Positions 8,493 to 17,908 are shown, numbered from the stretch's first letter. The stretch: DNA of 63,620 bases from Acidobacteriota bacterium (GCA_016184455.1 JACPCS010000108.1:1-63620), one strand, 5' to 3'. Numbers and translations are program-made. Notes: generated from the letters alone by a model not told the origin.

Positions 8493-9959
8493 ATGGCTGC
8501 ATTCCACCTCGAGACCGAGCAGCGGACGCTCGTCGAGCGTCTGCGCGACGCCGTCGAGCTCCTCGAGTCGATCGCCGCCGATCGCAGCGTGCTCGCCGGC
8601 GTGCCCGACGCCGAGCGCAAGCGGCTGCTGCAGGCGGTCGCCTCCGTCTACCACCCCGACCGCGTGGAGCGCCGGCGGATGGCGAAGAGCCTCGAGCGGG
8701 AGCGCAGGGCCGCGCGGGTCGAGCGCGACCAGGCGGCGCGCACCGCGACCGGGATCCAGCGGCTCCGGCGAAAGCCCCTGTTCCACTCGCCGAACTACTT
8801 CCTGTCCGGGCGTGCAGAGGAGCCCGCGGTATCGCAGCAGCGGCAGGCGCACGAGCTGCAGCACTGCTACATCTGCAAAGACATGTACTCGCTGATCCAT
8901 CACTTCTACGATCAGCTCTGCCCGGACTGCGCCGCGCTCAATTTCGGCAAGCGCACCGAGCTCGCCGATCTGCGGGGACGGGTCGCGCTCCTGACCGGCG
9001 GCCGCGTCAAGATCGGCTACCAGGCGGGACTCGAGCTGCTGCGCTCGGGCGCGCACCTGATCGTGACGACGCGCTTTCCGCGCGACGCGGCGAAGCGGTA
9101 CGCGCAGGAGTCGGATTTTCCGGAGTGGAGCGATCGGCTGGAGATCTTCGGCCTCGACCTGCGCCACACGCCGAGCGTCGAGGCGTTCTGCCGCGAGCTC
9201 CTCGCCGCGCGCAGCCGCCTCGACTTCATCGTCAACAACGCCTGCCAGACGGTGCAGCGGCCGCCCGAGTTCTACGCGCACATGATGGCGGAGGAGCGGG
9301 CCTCCGCCCGCGCGCTGCCCGCGTCCGTCCAGCGTCTGGTCGGCGCGGTCGGGATGACGCACGCGGCGGAGCTGTCGCAGGTGGCCCTCCTGTCCGAGGA
9401 GCTGACGCCGCAGACGCATCTCTTTCCGGCAGGGCAGCTCGATCAGGATCTGCAGCAGGTCGATCTGCGCGACCGCAACTCGTGGCGGCTGCTGCTCGCG
9501 GAGGTGCCGACGGTGGAGCTGCTCGAGGTGCACCTGGTGAACGCGGTGGCGCCGTTCGTCTTCAATGCGCGGCTCAAGCCGCTCATGATGCGCACCCCCG
9601 AACGCGACAAGCACGTCGTGAACGTGTCGGCGACGGAGGGGCAGTTCTACCGCCGCTTCAAGACGACGAGGCACCCGCACACGAACATGGCGAAGGCGGC
9701 GTTCAACATGATGACGCGCACGTCGGCCGCCGACTACTTCAACGACGGCATCCACATGAACAGCGTCGACACGGGCTGGATCACCGACGAAGATCCGGTC
9801 GACGTTGCGGCGCGCAAGGCCGAGGAGCAGCACTTTCTGCCGCCGCTCGATGCGATCGACGGCGCGGCGCGGATCCTCGATCCGATCATCGGCGGGTTCA
9901 CCACCGGCACGCACGTCTGGGGGCAGTTCCTGAAGGATTACACGCCGACGGACTGGTAA
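8493..9959 (+). CDS. Unusual SDR-fold protein with N-terminal four-cysteine knuckle
   Basis: A 488-residue protein in three parts. Residues 1-95 are a charged, probably coiled helical region. Residues about 120-150 hold two CxxC pairs (CYIC at 125-128, CPDC at 143-146), a likely zinc-binding treble clef. From about 160 there is a Rossmann fold with [12 protein letters not shown] in place of TGxxxGxG, an NNAC motif ([10 protein letters not shown]), and VNVSATEG carrying the usual serine. The catalytic Tyr-x-x-x-Lys position reads TNMAK, so the tyrosine is replaced by threonine. I chose ATG 8493 over an in-frame start at 8448, which lies inside the upstream gap sequence. Function unknown; it is a dehydrogenase-like protein that may not be a conventional reductase. 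Confidence 0.75.
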   Translation: MAAFHLETEQRTLVERLRDAVELLESIAADRSVLAGVPDAERKRLLQAVASVYHPDRVERRRMAKSLERERRAARVERDQAARTATGIQRLRRKPLFHSPNYFLSGRAEEPAVSQQRQAHELQHCYICKDMYSLIHHFYDQLCPDCAALNFGKRTELADLRGRVALLTGGRVKIGYQAGLELLRSGAHLIVTTRFPRDAAKRYAQESDFPEWSDRLEIFGLDLRHTPSVEAFCRELLAARSRLDFIVNNACQTVQRPPEFYAHMMAEERASARALPASVQRLVGAVGMTHAAELSQVALLSEELTPQTHLFPAGQLDQDLQQVDLRDRNSWRLLLAEVPTVELLEVHLVNAVAPFVFNARLKPLMMRTPERDKHVVNVSATEGQFYRRFKTTRHPHTNMAKAAFNMMTRTSAADYFNDGIHMNSVDTGWITDEDPVDVAARKAEEQHFLPPLDAIDGAARILDPIIGGFTTGTHVWGQFLKDYTPTDW

Positions 9960-10006
9960 GGTCCGGCTGCCCTTCGACTACGCTCAGGGCACCGGACGCC
10001 ACGTAC
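9960..10006 (+). repeat. REP-like element, intermediate form
   Basis: It starts one base after the SDR stop: GGTCCGGCTGCCCTTCGACT, CTCAGGGCACCGGACGCC, acgtac. It has the outer GTCCGG/CCGGAC stem and the inner CCCTTCG-type arm, but lacks the second CCCGAG/CGGGG hairpin of the long form. It ends four bases before the next start codon. Confidence 0.8.
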
Positions 10007-10010
10007 AGCT

Positions 10011-10391
10011 ATGCACATTCTTATCCGCCTGCTGATCAACGCCGCGGCACTCTGGGCGGCAACGCGCCTGGTTCCCGGCATCTCCTTCACGGGCGACTGG
10101 CGGCTGCTCTTCGTCGTCGCGCTCGTCTTCGGCGTGCTGAACGCGTCGGTGCGGCCGGTGCTCTGGTTCATGACGCTGCCGCTCCTGCTCGTCACGCTCG
10201 GCCTCTTCACGTTCGTGCTGAATGCCCTGATGCTCTGGCTGACGGGTGCGGTGTCCGACGCGCTGGGGCTCGGCTTTCACGTCGACGGCTTCGGGACGGC
10301 CTTTCTCGGGGCGCTCGTCGTCAGCATCGTCAGCTTCCTGCTGTCGCTCTTCGTCGCCTCGACGCGCCACGACGAGCGGGACCGCGCATGA
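10011..10391 (+). CDS. Phage holin family 4-like small membrane protein
   Basis: A 126-residue protein with four hydrophobic helices (about 4-20, 28-50, 55-80 and 98-118) and the hallmark LNASVRPVLWFMTLPLLLVTLGLF in pieces NASVRP and TLPLLLVTLG. This family (often named phage holin family 4, superfamily IV, or YvlD-like) is widespread on bacterial chromosomes, where it is not a lysis protein; its role is unknown but membrane-related. It overlaps the next gene by four bases (ATGA), so it is translationally coupled to a glycosyltransferase, which hints at an envelope role. There are no phage genes nearby. Confidence 0.8.
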   Translation: MHILIRLLINAAALWAATRLVPGISFTGDWRLLFVVALVFGVLNASVRPVLWFMTLPLLLVTLGLFTFVLNALMLWLTGAVSDALGLGFHVDGFGTAFLGALVVSIVSFLLSLFVASTRHDERDRA

Positions 10392-11113
10392 AGATGTCCG
10401 TCGTCGTGCCCGCCTTCAACGAGGAGCGCGGGCTGGCGGCGTCGCTCCAGAGCATCCGCCGCGCGATGACCGCCTTCCACGCCGCCGGCTGGGCCTCCGA
10501 GCTCATCGTCTGCGACAACAACTCGACGGACCAGACGGCTGCGATTGCGCGCGAGCACGGGGCCGTCGTGGTCTTCGAGCCGGTGAATCAGATCTCACGC
10601 GCGCGGAACACCGGCGCCGCGCGCGCCGACGGCGACTGGCTCGTGTTCGTCGACGCCGATTCGCATCCGAGCCGGGAGCTGTTCGCCGACCTCGTGGAGA
10701 TCATTCGGGAGGGCGGCGCGATTGGAGGCGGCAGCACGGTGCGGGTCGATGCCACCGACGTTCCCTCGACGCTGGTCATCGGCATGTGGAACACCGTCAG
10801 CCGCCTCACGCGCTGGGCCGCCGGGTCGTTCCTGTTCTGCGAGACCTCGGCATTCCGTGAGGTCCGCGGATTCAGCCTCGAGCTCTACGCGGCGGAGGAA
10901 GTCGATCTCTCACGGCGATTGAAGCGGCGTGCACGGCGGCGCGGCCGCACGTTCGTCATCCTGCACCGGCATCCGCTGCTGACGAGCGGCCGCAAGAAGG
11001 ACCTGTACACTCCCCGGGAGCACCTGACGTTCATGGTCAAGATGATGGTGCGGGGCGGCCGCATCCTTCGAAGCCAGGACGAGTGCTACCAGTGGTACGA
11101 CGGGCGGCGCTAG
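10388..11113 (+). CDS. Glycosyltransferase family 2
   Basis: This 241-residue GT-A enzyme starts with SVVVPAFNEERG, shows the nucleotide-sugar motif CDNNSTDQT and the DxD-equivalent VFVDADS (about residues 83-89), and later the acceptor-base region YAAEEVDLSRRL. No membrane segment is present, so it probably acts at the cytoplasmic face on lipid or polysaccharide acceptors. It starts inside the stop of the holin-like gene. The donor and acceptor cannot be predicted. A tandem/inverted short-repeat array begins at its stop codon. Confidence 0.85.
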   Translation: MKMSVVVPAFNEERGLAASLQSIRRAMTAFHAAGWASELIVCDNNSTDQTAAIAREHGAVVVFEPVNQISRARNTGAARADGDWLVFVDADSHPSRELFADLVEIIREGGAIGGGSTVRVDATDVPSTLVIGMWNTVSRLTRWAAGSFLFCETSAFREVRGFSLELYAAEEVDLSRRLKRRARRRGRTFVILHRHPLLTSGRKKDLYTPREHLTFMVKMMVRGGRILRSQDECYQWYDGRR

Positions 11114-11198
11114 CTGGTAGGCGGTAGCTGGTAGCCGGTAGCGGTTCCTGGTTCCCGGTTCTTGCTACTCGCTACCGCCTACCAGCTACCGGCTAGCG
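11111..11198. repeat. Hairpin array of GGTAGC units
   Basis: Four to five degenerate units of the type GCTGGTA/GGTAGC in direct orientation, then a GGTTCCTGGTTCCCGGTTC spacer, then inverted units (CTACCGCCTACCAGC). The halves can pair into one long stem. It begins at the GT2 stop and runs into the last codons of the gene on the other strand. Arrays of the same unit lie at 29086-29163, 29750-29795, 50722-50803 and 58836-58876. Confidence 0.85.
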
Positions 11199-11764
11199 AT
11201 GCGTCGCTCGATGCGCGGATCGGGACAGAGCCAGAGCGCGGCCACGGTGATGTACAACGCGCCGGCGATCATCGGATTCACGAAGGCGAGCGGGATCGCG
11301 GTCGCGTAGATCACAATCGAGATCTTGCCCTTGACGTCGCTCCCGATCGCGGCGCGCAGCTGCGACTCCGGCCCCTCGTGCGCGAGGATCGTGTTCACCA
11401 GGATCCAGTAGCCGATCGAGGCCAGCAGGAACACGACACCGTAGACGGCCGTCGGCACCGGGGCCAGTGCGCTGTCGCCCACCCAGGCGGTCGTGAACGG
11501 CACGAGCGACAGCCAGAACAGCAGATGCATGTTCGCCCAGAGCACCCCGCCGCTCACCCGCGAGGTCGCGTGCAGCAGGTGGTGATGGTTGTTCCAGTAG
11601 ATCGCCAGGAACACGAAGCTGAGGACGTACATCAGAAACGTCGGCGCGATCATCGCCAGCGCCTCCCAGTCGTCGGTCTCGGGCACCCGGAAGTCGAGCA
11701 CCATGATCGTGATGATGATCGCGATGACGGCATCGCTGAAGGCCTCGAGCCGCGTCGTGGTCAT
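11186..11764 (-). CDS. TMEM175-like (DUF1211) membrane channel protein
   Basis: This 192-residue protein has six hydrophobic segments and opens with RLEAFSDAVIAIIITIMVLD in two overlapping parts, the conserved FSDAVxAIxxT motif of the first helix in bacterial TMEM175 potassium channels. WNNHHHLL and WANMHLLFWLSLVPF are other family marks. Bacterial members form homotetrameric K+-selective pores in the inner membrane. The last residues extend into the GGTAGC hairpin array, which supplies the stop codon. No regulatory partner is adjacent. Confidence 0.85.
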   Translation of the reverse strand: MTTTRLEAFSDAVIAIIITIMVLDFRVPETDDWEALAMIAPTFLMYVLSFVFLAIYWNNHHHLLHATSRVSGGVLWANMHLLFWLSLVPFTTAWVGDSALAPVPTAVYGVVFLLASIGYWILVNTILAHEGPESQLRAAIGSDVKGKISIVIYATAIPLAFVNPMIAGALYITVAALWLCPDPRIERRIASR

Positions 11765-12029
11765 GCGCCTCCCGTGACGGCCCGCTCATTGTAGGCCGGA
11801 CGCACCATCGGTCATCAACGCAACCTCCGAAAGGGTCGATCACGTCACTGTCACGCCGAACACGCTCGTCAATCCCGTGCAGGGCATCTCGAACTGGCTG
11901 GGCGGCGGCAGGGAGATTACGCGTTGACGCCGAGCGATTTGGACACGGTCAACGCGCTGTGCGGAACCTTGGCGAGAATCGCGGGCACGGGCTGCACCCG
12001 CGGGCATTGCTGGTGGACCGATCGCGGGT
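11765..12029. other. Gap of 265 bases with coding-like debris
   Basis: No intact gene is seen. One frame on the + strand, ending at a TGA near 11927, reads VTVTPNTLVNPVQGISNWL, which looks protein-like but has no start and matches nothing I can name. It may be the tail of a decayed gene. The region also holds the upstream DNA of the TMEM175-like gene. Confidence 0.35.
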
Positions 12030-12875
12030 CTACTGCGGCAACCGCTCCGGCGGAATGCCGATGGCGAGCGCAATCTCGCGCAGCGTGTCCTGGATGACCC
12101 GTACGTGGCGCGGCCCCATCCGGAGCAGCTGCTTCTGCGCAGGCGCCAGCCGTTCGAGCGCCTCGTCTTCGAAGCCGTAGACGGCGCCTTTCGGAACGAG
12201 CGCCACGGTTTCGGGCGGCACTGGCGTGCTCAGCAACGTCGTGATCGCGCGTTCCAGGACCCGATCGAACGGTTCGGCACGGCCGAGCTCACGGTAGGCG
12301 TCCTCCAGGCGCGGCTTCAGCGTTGCGCAGAGCCGCGCGGCGTCCTGCGCGTCCACCGAGTCGATGGCGGCGGCCGTTGACGCATAGCGCGCGTAGCTGC
12401 GCGGATCGATCAGCAGCATGTTGCGGGTCTCGAACACGCGGAAGTCGCCGGATGGTCGAAATGCCCGCAGGGACCGTACCGGCACCTGCCCGGCGGCGAC
12501 GTTGTCAACGGCGACGGCCACGCTCCGGACGAGGTCGCCGGTCGCGAGCCAGGCGATCACCCGCGGATGCGACGACACCGTCCGGACGAGCGTCCCGACG
12601 GCCGCATCGCTCTCATCGAGCGGCGGCAGGACCGGCGCCTCGGTGGCCGCGCAGAGTGGACGCGCCGCTGCCGGCGGTGGCGCTGCGGGCGAGCTGGCGA
12701 CAGGTTCGCTCGCAACCGGCTGGGCGTCCGGCGCTCGGAGATAGAACCACAGCGCTGCGCCCCCGGCCGCGATGACGATCGCGGCGACTATCCAACGCGC
12801 CGCCACTCGCGGCTGTGGCGGGAGGACAGGCGGGGGATCGGGCCTCTGGAGCTCGTAGTCTGGCGCGTCAGTCAT
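12030..12875 (-). CDS. DUF3014 domain protein, membrane-anchored
   Basis: A 281-residue protein with a proline-rich cytoplasmic start, one transmembrane helix (about 28-46, ARWIVAAIVIAAGGAAL), an Ala/Pro linker to about 75, then a DUF3014 domain. Recognisable pieces are PLDESDAAVGTLV, HPRVIAWLATGDLVRS and the long helical VDNVAAGQ, RNMLLIDPRSYARYA region. No enzymatic motif is known for the family; the fold faces the periplasm. Its ATG lies inside the end of the lhr gene (8-base overlap), so it is translationally coupled to the helicase, an odd pairing for an envelope protein. Confidence 0.75.
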   Translation of the reverse strand: MTDAPDYELQRPDPPPVLPPQPRVAARWIVAAIVIAAGGAALWFYLRAPDAQPVASEPVASSPAAPPPAAARPLCAATEAPVLPPLDESDAAVGTLVRTVSSHPRVIAWLATGDLVRSVAVAVDNVAAGQVPVRSLRAFRPSGDFRVFETRNMLLIDPRSYARYASTAAAIDSVDAQDAARLCATLKPRLEDAYRELGRAEPFDRVLERAITTLLSTPVPPETVALVPKGAVYGFEDEALERLAPAQKQLLRMGPRHVRVIQDTLREIALAIGIPPERLPQ

Positions 12876-15800
12876 ATGGCCCTCCCACCACCCCTGCGGC
12901 TTCGGCGGCCATGTCGGGCGCCATCTCCACCAGCCGCTTCAAGCCGTCACCGTCCATTGCCGCAATCGGCACACCGTTGCGGTACACGACGCGGCTGCCC
13001 ATCGTGGCACGAATGCGATCGCCGGGCGTCAGAATACCGGTGAAGTTGAGCGGATCGGCCGCGCTGATCGTGATCAGCCGGTCGTCCGGACCGCTGCGGC
13101 GGATTTCACGCAGCCGCTCGACCGCATCGGGCAGGGCGAACTGCTCGCCCGACATGCCGCTCACGAACCGCCCGCCGCGAATCTCGCCGCGCGCCTCGAG
13201 CCGGCGATAAGACGCGGCCAGCTCCCGCCACGGCACTCCGGACGCCTCGCGCAGGACGACGCGGCGGAAGACGACCCCGTAGCGCCGCAGCAGCGTCCAC
13301 GCGAGCAGTTCGACGGCGGCCTCTCTCGCAATCGCCGTTGACGCCGCGAGCGCGAACCAGCGCCCGTCTGCGCCAGGCCGCCGAACGCCGGCCGTCGAGG
13401 TACCGATGATGCGGCGCAGTCCGCCCGGGCCGTCCGAGCTGACGCACCCGGCCGCGACGAGATCGGCCAGGGCGGCGTGCACTTCGTCGACGGTCAGTCG
13501 GCACACGGCGGCGAGATCGTGCGCGAAGGAAGCCCCGCGCGCCCGCAGGCATTCGAGTACCGGGTGGTCGGTCGTGACAGCGCCTGCGGGACCGAGCGCC
13601 AGCCACGCGTCGGCATGCTCGCGCAGGAAGAGCGCGACCGGCGTCGCGCCGACGACCTGCGTCGGGCCGGTCGACAGACGCGCCCACGCAACCTCGCCCG
13701 CCAGACACAGCATGTCGAGCATCGACGGCTCGTAGCCCTCGATGCGCGCCGGGAGCACGTCGCGCTCCCATGCGCGCGCCGGCGTCTCCACGCCATCGAG
13801 CTGCGCCAGCACCGCGCGCAGTCCACCGGGACCCATCAGCCGGTGGTTGCCGTCGACGTGCTGCCATGCGAACAGGAACCGCATGAACTCGGCCGGGGTG
13901 ACCGGCGCAATTTCGGCGCGCAGTCGGTTGAGCGTGTAGCGATGGATGCGCGCGAGCAGCACGCGGTCGCACCACTCCAGGGCGGGCGGAGCAGGTGAGG
14001 CGACCGGGGCGTGTGGATCGGGCGGGGTGAAGAAGCCGCGCAGCACCGCGCCGTCGGCCTCGAGCGCGAGCAAGGCGTTGTCGACGTCGGCTTCAGCCGC
14101 GCCGAGGAGATCGCCGAGCGCAGCGGCGGTCGTGGGACCGCTCAGCGTCAGGCGCCCCTTCACGAGCGAGGCGAGCGCCTCGTCGCGCGTCCAGGTACGC
14201 GCCGCACGCGACGGAGGCGGCGCAATCGACGGCTCGAGCACGGCCGATGGATGCACTGCCAGCAGCTCGGGGATCCGCTCGGCCGCGATCCAGAAGGCAA
14301 AATTGCGCGCGCGTGCGGCGCGCCCGCATTTGGCGAGCGCGCGGAAGAGCGCCTCGCCCGCCTCGTGGTCGAGCAGCACGCCGGCCGTGAGCAGGCCGTC
14401 GTGCAGCTCATCGGGATCGCGCGGGTCGGGACGTTCTTCGCCGACCACGCGTGCGATCGCGGCCGGGTCGAGGCCGCCGGTGCGCGCGTGCTCGGGATCG
14501 GCGGGCCGCCGCATCTGCACCGCGTGCGCGCGCCGCTCCTCGAGCGGGGCATCGTCCAGGAAGGCATACGGCCGCGCGTTCAGGATCTCGTCCGCAAACG
14601 GCGACGGCTCCGGCGTGTCGCGGGAGACGAGCTGCAGCTCGCCCGTATGAATCCGCGTGAGCACGCGCGTCAGCCCTTCGATGTCCATCGCCTCCTCGAG
14701 GCAGTCGCGCAGCGTCTGATTGACGAGGGGGTGATCCGGGATCTCGCGGTCGCCGGGAATGTTGTCGAGGCACGCAGCCGCGTCGGGAAACGCCGCCGCG
14801 AGCAGATCCTCCGCCTGCATGCGCTGGAGCGGCGGCGGCACCTTCGTGCCCCCGCGGCTCCGCGGCACGGCCAGCGAGACGGTCGCGTTCCAGCGCCACC
14901 GCGTGGCGAAGAGCGGCGCGTCGAGCACCGCCTGGATCAGCGTGTCGCGCAGCGTCGCCGGATGCACGTAGCGGAAGACGTCCGCCAGCGGAAACGAATG
15001 CTGCGGACCGAGCGAGAGCAGCAGCGCATCTTCGGTGGCCGCGGCCTGCAGCTCGAAATTGAACTGCCGGCAGAAGCGCTTGCGGAGCGCGAGCGTCCAC
15101 GCGCGGTTGATGCGGCTGCCGAATGGCGCGTGCAGGACGAGCTGCATGCCGCCCGACTCGTCGAAGAACCGCTCGAGCACGAGCGTCTCCTGCGTCGGGA
15201 TGACGCCGAGCGCCGCGCGGCCAGCCGCGAAGTACTCGAAGAGCTGCTGCGCGCCGCCGTGTGGCAGACCGGTGTCGGCCACGAGCCAGTCGATGACGGA
15301 GTCGTCGTCAGGGCGTTGGAGCTGCTGTTCGACGTCGGCGCGCAGCTCGCTCACGGCCGTCGACAGCTCGTCGCTGCGCGCTGGCGCCTCGCCGAGCCAG
15401 AACGGAATCGTCGGCGGCGCGCCGTGCGCATCGGTGACCCGCACCGTGCCGGCGATCACGCGCGTGATCTGCCAGGATGCGTTGCCGAGCTGGAAGATGT
15501 CGCCCGCCTGGCTCTCGATCGCGAAGTCCTCGTTCAGCGTACCGACGAAGGTCTCCTCCGGTTCGAGGACGACGCGGTAATCGGCGACCTCTGGAATGGC
15601 GCCGCCGGAGGTCAGCGCCAGCAGGCGCGACGCGCGTCGCCCCCGAAGCACGCGATGCACCTCGTCGCGGTGCACGAGCGCGGCCCTGCGGCCGCGGCGC
15701 GTGGCGAACCCCTCGGCGAGCATCGACGCAACCGCATCGAAGTCGCGCCGATCGAGCGCGCGGTACGGCCACGCGCGGCGGACGAGATCGAACAGCGCGT

Positions 15801-17079
15801 CTTCCGCGTACTCGCGGCAGGCGAGCTCCGCCGTCATCTGCTGCGCCAGGACGTCGAGCGGCGCATCCTGCGTGACGATGGCGTCGAGTTCGCCGCGGTG
15901 GACGGCGCGGACGAGCGCCGCGCATTCGACCAGATCGTCGCGCGAGACCGGGAACAGCCGCCCCTTCGGCGTACCGGCGATCGTATGCCCCGAGCGACCC
16001 ACTCGCTGGAGGAGCGTGGCAATGCGGTGCGGCGAGCCGATCTGGCAGACCAGGTCGACGTGACCGATATCGATCCCGAGCTCGAGCGAAGCGGTCGCGA
16101 CGAGCGCTTTGAGCGCGCCCGTCTTGAGCCGGCGCTCCGCGTCGAGGCGCGTGTCCTTCGCCAGGCTGCCGTGGTGCGCCGTCACGGCCGACTCGCCCAG
16201 CCGATCGCTCAGCTGGCGCGCGACGCGCTCGGCCATCCGACGGGTGTTGACGAACACGATCGTCGTCTTGTGGGAGGAGATGAGCTCGGTCAGCCGGTCG
16301 TAGGACTCCTCCCACACCTCGTGCGACATCACCGCGCCGAGCGGCGAGCGCGGAATCTCGATCGTCAGATCGATCGCGCGGCGGTGGCCCTCGTCGATGA
16401 TGGCGCAGTCGCTGCGACCGGTGTCCGCGCCGACCAGGAAGCGCGCCACCTCGTCGATCGGCCGCTGCGTGGCGGAAAGCCCGATGCGCTGGATGGATTC
16501 CTTTCGCAGTGTCTCGAGCCGCTCCAGCGACAGCGCCAGATGGGCGCCGCGGCGCGTGCCGATCACCGCGTGGATCTCGTCGACGATGACCGTGCGCACG
16601 GCGGCGAGGAGGCTCCGGCTGCGTTCGGCCGTGAGCAGCAAGTAGAGCGACTCAGGCGTGGTGACCAGGATGTGCGGCGGCCGCCGGAGAATGGCGGCGC
16701 GCTCGGCCTGCGTGGTGTCGCCGGTCCGGACGGCAGCCCTGATCCGCGGCGCCTCGATCCCCTGCGCCTCGGCGAGCTGACGGATCCCGCGCCGGGGCTC
16801 CGCGAGGTTCTTGTGAATGTCTGCGCTCAGCGCCTTGAGCGGCGAGACGTAGATGACGCGCACCTCATCCGGGAGTGGCCCGGCCGTGCCCTCGCGCGCG
16901 AGGTCGTCGATGGCGCTGAGAAACGCCGCCAGCGTCTTGCCGGAGCCGGTCGGCGCGGCGACGAGCGTGTGGCGTCCCTGACGAATGGCGTCCCACCCGC
17001 GCCGCTGCGCGGACGTCGGCTCACCAAGCGTCTGATGGAACCACTGCGAGACCAGGGGATGGAAACCTGAAGGACACAC
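12868..17079 (-). CDS. lhr: Lhr-type ATP-dependent DNA helicase
   Basis: A 1403-residue superfamily 2 helicase. RecA-like domain 1 has APTGSGKT (Walker A, 42-49), TPES and DEIH (167-170). SAT is represented by GLSATQRP, and domain 2 carries VFVNTRRMAERVARQL, SLELGIDIGHVDLV and QRVGRSGH (motif VI). A winged helix and the Lhr-core barrel follow, with the large C-terminal domain typical of long Lhr (usual length about 1500). Lhr translocates 3' to 5' on single-stranded DNA and is tied to DNA repair in several bacteria. The start is GTG at 17079, near the N-terminal Q-motif. It is divergent from alkB, consistent with a repair neighbourhood, and overlaps the DUF3014 gene. Confidence 0.92.
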   Translation of the reverse strand: MCPSGFHPLVSQWFHQTLGEPTSAQRRGWDAIRQGRHTLVAAPTGSGKTLAAFLSAIDDLAREGTAGPLPDEVRVIYVSPLKALSADIHKNLAEPRRGIRQLAEAQGIEAPRIRAAVRTGDTTQAERAAILRRPPHILVTTPESLYLLLTAERSRSLLAAVRTVIVDEIHAVIGTRRGAHLALSLERLETLRKESIQRIGLSATQRPIDEVARFLVGADTGRSDCAIIDEGHRRAIDLTIEIPRSPLGAVMSHEVWEESYDRLTELISSHKTTIVFVNTRRMAERVARQLSDRLGESAVTAHHGSLAKDTRLDAERRLKTGALKALVATASLELGIDIGHVDLVCQIGSPHRIATLLQRVGRSGHTIAGTPKGRLFPVSRDDLVECAALVRAVHRGELDAIVTQDAPLDVLAQQMTAELACREYAEDALFDLVRRAWPYRALDRRDFDAVASMLAEGFATRRGRRAALVHRDEVHRVLRGRRASRLLALTSGGAIPEVADYRVVLEPEETFVGTLNEDFAIESQAGDIFQLGNASWQITRVIAGTVRVTDAHGAPPTIPFWLGEAPARSDELSTAVSELRADVEQQLQRPDDDSVIDWLVADTGLPHGGAQQLFEYFAAGRAALGVIPTQETLVLERFFDESGGMQLVLHAPFGSRINRAWTLALRKRFCRQFNFELQAAATEDALLLSLGPQHSFPLADVFRYVHPATLRDTLIQAVLDAPLFATRWRWNATVSLAVPRSRGGTKVPPPLQRMQAEDLLAAAFPDAAACLDNIPGDREIPDHPLVNQTLRDCLEEAMDIEGLTRVLTRIHTGELQLVSRDTPEPSPFADEILNARPYAFLDDAPLEERRAHAVQMRRPADPEHARTGGLDPAAIARVVGEERPDPRDPDELHDGLLTAGVLLDHEAGEALFRALAKCGRAARARNFAFWIAAERIPELLAVHPSAVLEPSIAPPPSRAARTWTRDEALASLVKGRLTLSGPTTAAALGDLLGAAEADVDNALLALEADGAVLRGFFTPPDPHAPVASPAPPALEWCDRVLLARIHRYTLNRLRAEIAPVTPAEFMRFLFAWQHVDGNHRLMGPGGLRAVLAQLDGVETPARAWERDVLPARIEGYEPSMLDMLCLAGEVAWARLSTGPTQVVGATPVALFLREHADAWLALGPAGAVTTDHPVLECLRARGASFAHDLAAVCRLTVDEVHAALADLVAAGCVSSDGPGGLRRIIGTSTAGVRRPGADGRWFALAASTAIAREAAVELLAWTLLRRYGVVFRRVVLREASGVPWRELAASYRRLEARGEIRGGRFVSGMSGEQFALPDAVERLREIRRSGPDDRLITISAADPLNFTGILTPGDRIRATMGSRVVYRNGVPIAAMDGDGLKRLVEMAPDMAAEAAGVVGGPYD

Positions 17080-17100
17080 GAGCCTGATCGATCATAACGT

Positions 17101-17220
17101 GAGACGTTTCTCGGGCTGCAGTTCGCGGCCGCCGGCGCGCTGGTGCTGGAAAAGGCGCGCCGCAACGGACTCGGGCGCGAGCTGCCGGACGACTGGTTCT
17201 CGGAAACCGTCCATCCATAG
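17101..17220 (+). pseudogene. Possible gene tail, about 39 codons
   Basis: The frame from 17101 to the TAG at 17218-17220 reads LGLQFAAAGALVLEKAR and LPDDWFSETVHP, well-formed protein sequence without a start codon (a TAA precedes at 17095). It lies in the gap between lhr and alkB and overlaps neither in a sensible frame. I read it as the 3' remnant of a lost gene; I do not recognise the family. Confidence 0.35.
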
Positions 17221-17272
17221 CCGTCGATGCCACGTGGGCGGCAGCTCGTGGCGGGCGTTCGATAATGAATAC

Positions 17273-17902
17273 GTGGCGACGGCATCGGCGTACGCGCCAG
17301 GCGTCGTATGGCTCAGGAAATACCTGACGGTGACCGAGCAGCAGGCGCTCGTCGCCCGCTGCCGCGCCATCATGGACGGCCCGGCCGGCGGATACGTGCC
17401 GACGGTGCGCGGCGGCGGACGCATGCGCGTTCGCATGGTGTGCCTCGGCCGCCACTGGAATCCGCTGACGTATCGCTACGAGCCGACCCGCGCCGATCAC
17501 GACAACGCCCCGGTGCCGCCGGTGCCGGACGATTTCGCCGCGCTCGCTGCGCGGATTGCCGCAGATGCCGGGTTCACCTTCCGGCCCGACATCTGCCTCA
17601 TCAACTGGTACGGACCTGAGGGCCGGATGGGGCTGCATCAGGACAAGGACGAGAGCCGTGCGTCGCTCGAGGCGGGGCTGCCGGTCGTGTCGATCTCGAT
17701 CGGCGATACGGCGCGCTTCCTCTTTGGCGGATTGCGGCGGCGGGATCCGGTGGAGCCGATTCTGCTGGAATCAGGCGACGGGTTCGTCTTTGGCGGTCCG
17801 GCGCGGCTCCGCTATCACGGCGTCTCTCGCATCGTCCCCGGCACCGCGCCGCCCGAGCTTGGAATCGAAGGGCGCTTCAATCTGACGTTTCGCCAGTATT
17901 AG
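17273..17902 (+). CDS. alkB: AlkB-like alpha-ketoglutarate-dependent DNA dealkylase
   Basis: A 209-residue Fe(II)/2-oxoglutarate dioxygenase that oxidatively removes 1-methyladenine and 3-methylcytosine lesions. The metal and cosubstrate motifs are complete: MGLHQDKDE (H and D ligands), LRYHGVSR (second His) and RFNLTFRQ (the two arginines that bind 2-oxoglutarate and close the active site). The nucleotide-lid region CLGRHWNPLTYRYEP is also typical. I chose the GTG at 17273 because it gives a normal AlkB length (E. coli AlkB is 216 residues); upstream in-frame sequence overlaps a different fossil frame. It is divergent from lhr, and a REP-like element follows the stop. Confidence 0.9.
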   Translation: MATASAYAPGVVWLRKYLTVTEQQALVARCRAIMDGPAGGYVPTVRGGGRMRVRMVCLGRHWNPLTYRYEPTRADHDNAPVPPVPDDFAALAARIAADAGFTFRPDICLINWYGPEGRMGLHQDKDESRASLEAGLPVVSISIGDTARFLFGGLRRRDPVEPILLESGDGFVFGGPARLRYHGVSRIVPGTAPPELGIEGRFNLTFRQY

Positions 17903-17908
17903 CGCCTG

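Noticed and set aside
10011..10391. Holin annotation taken as evidence of a prophage
   Set aside because: This holin-like family is chromosomal in many bacteria, and no phage structural, lysis or integrase genes are in the window.
14011..17070. Open frame of about 1019 codons on the + strand opposite lhr
   Set aside because: Shadow of the high-GC helicase gene. The peptide is Arg/Ala/Glu rich with no motifs, and the helicase frame explains the DNA.
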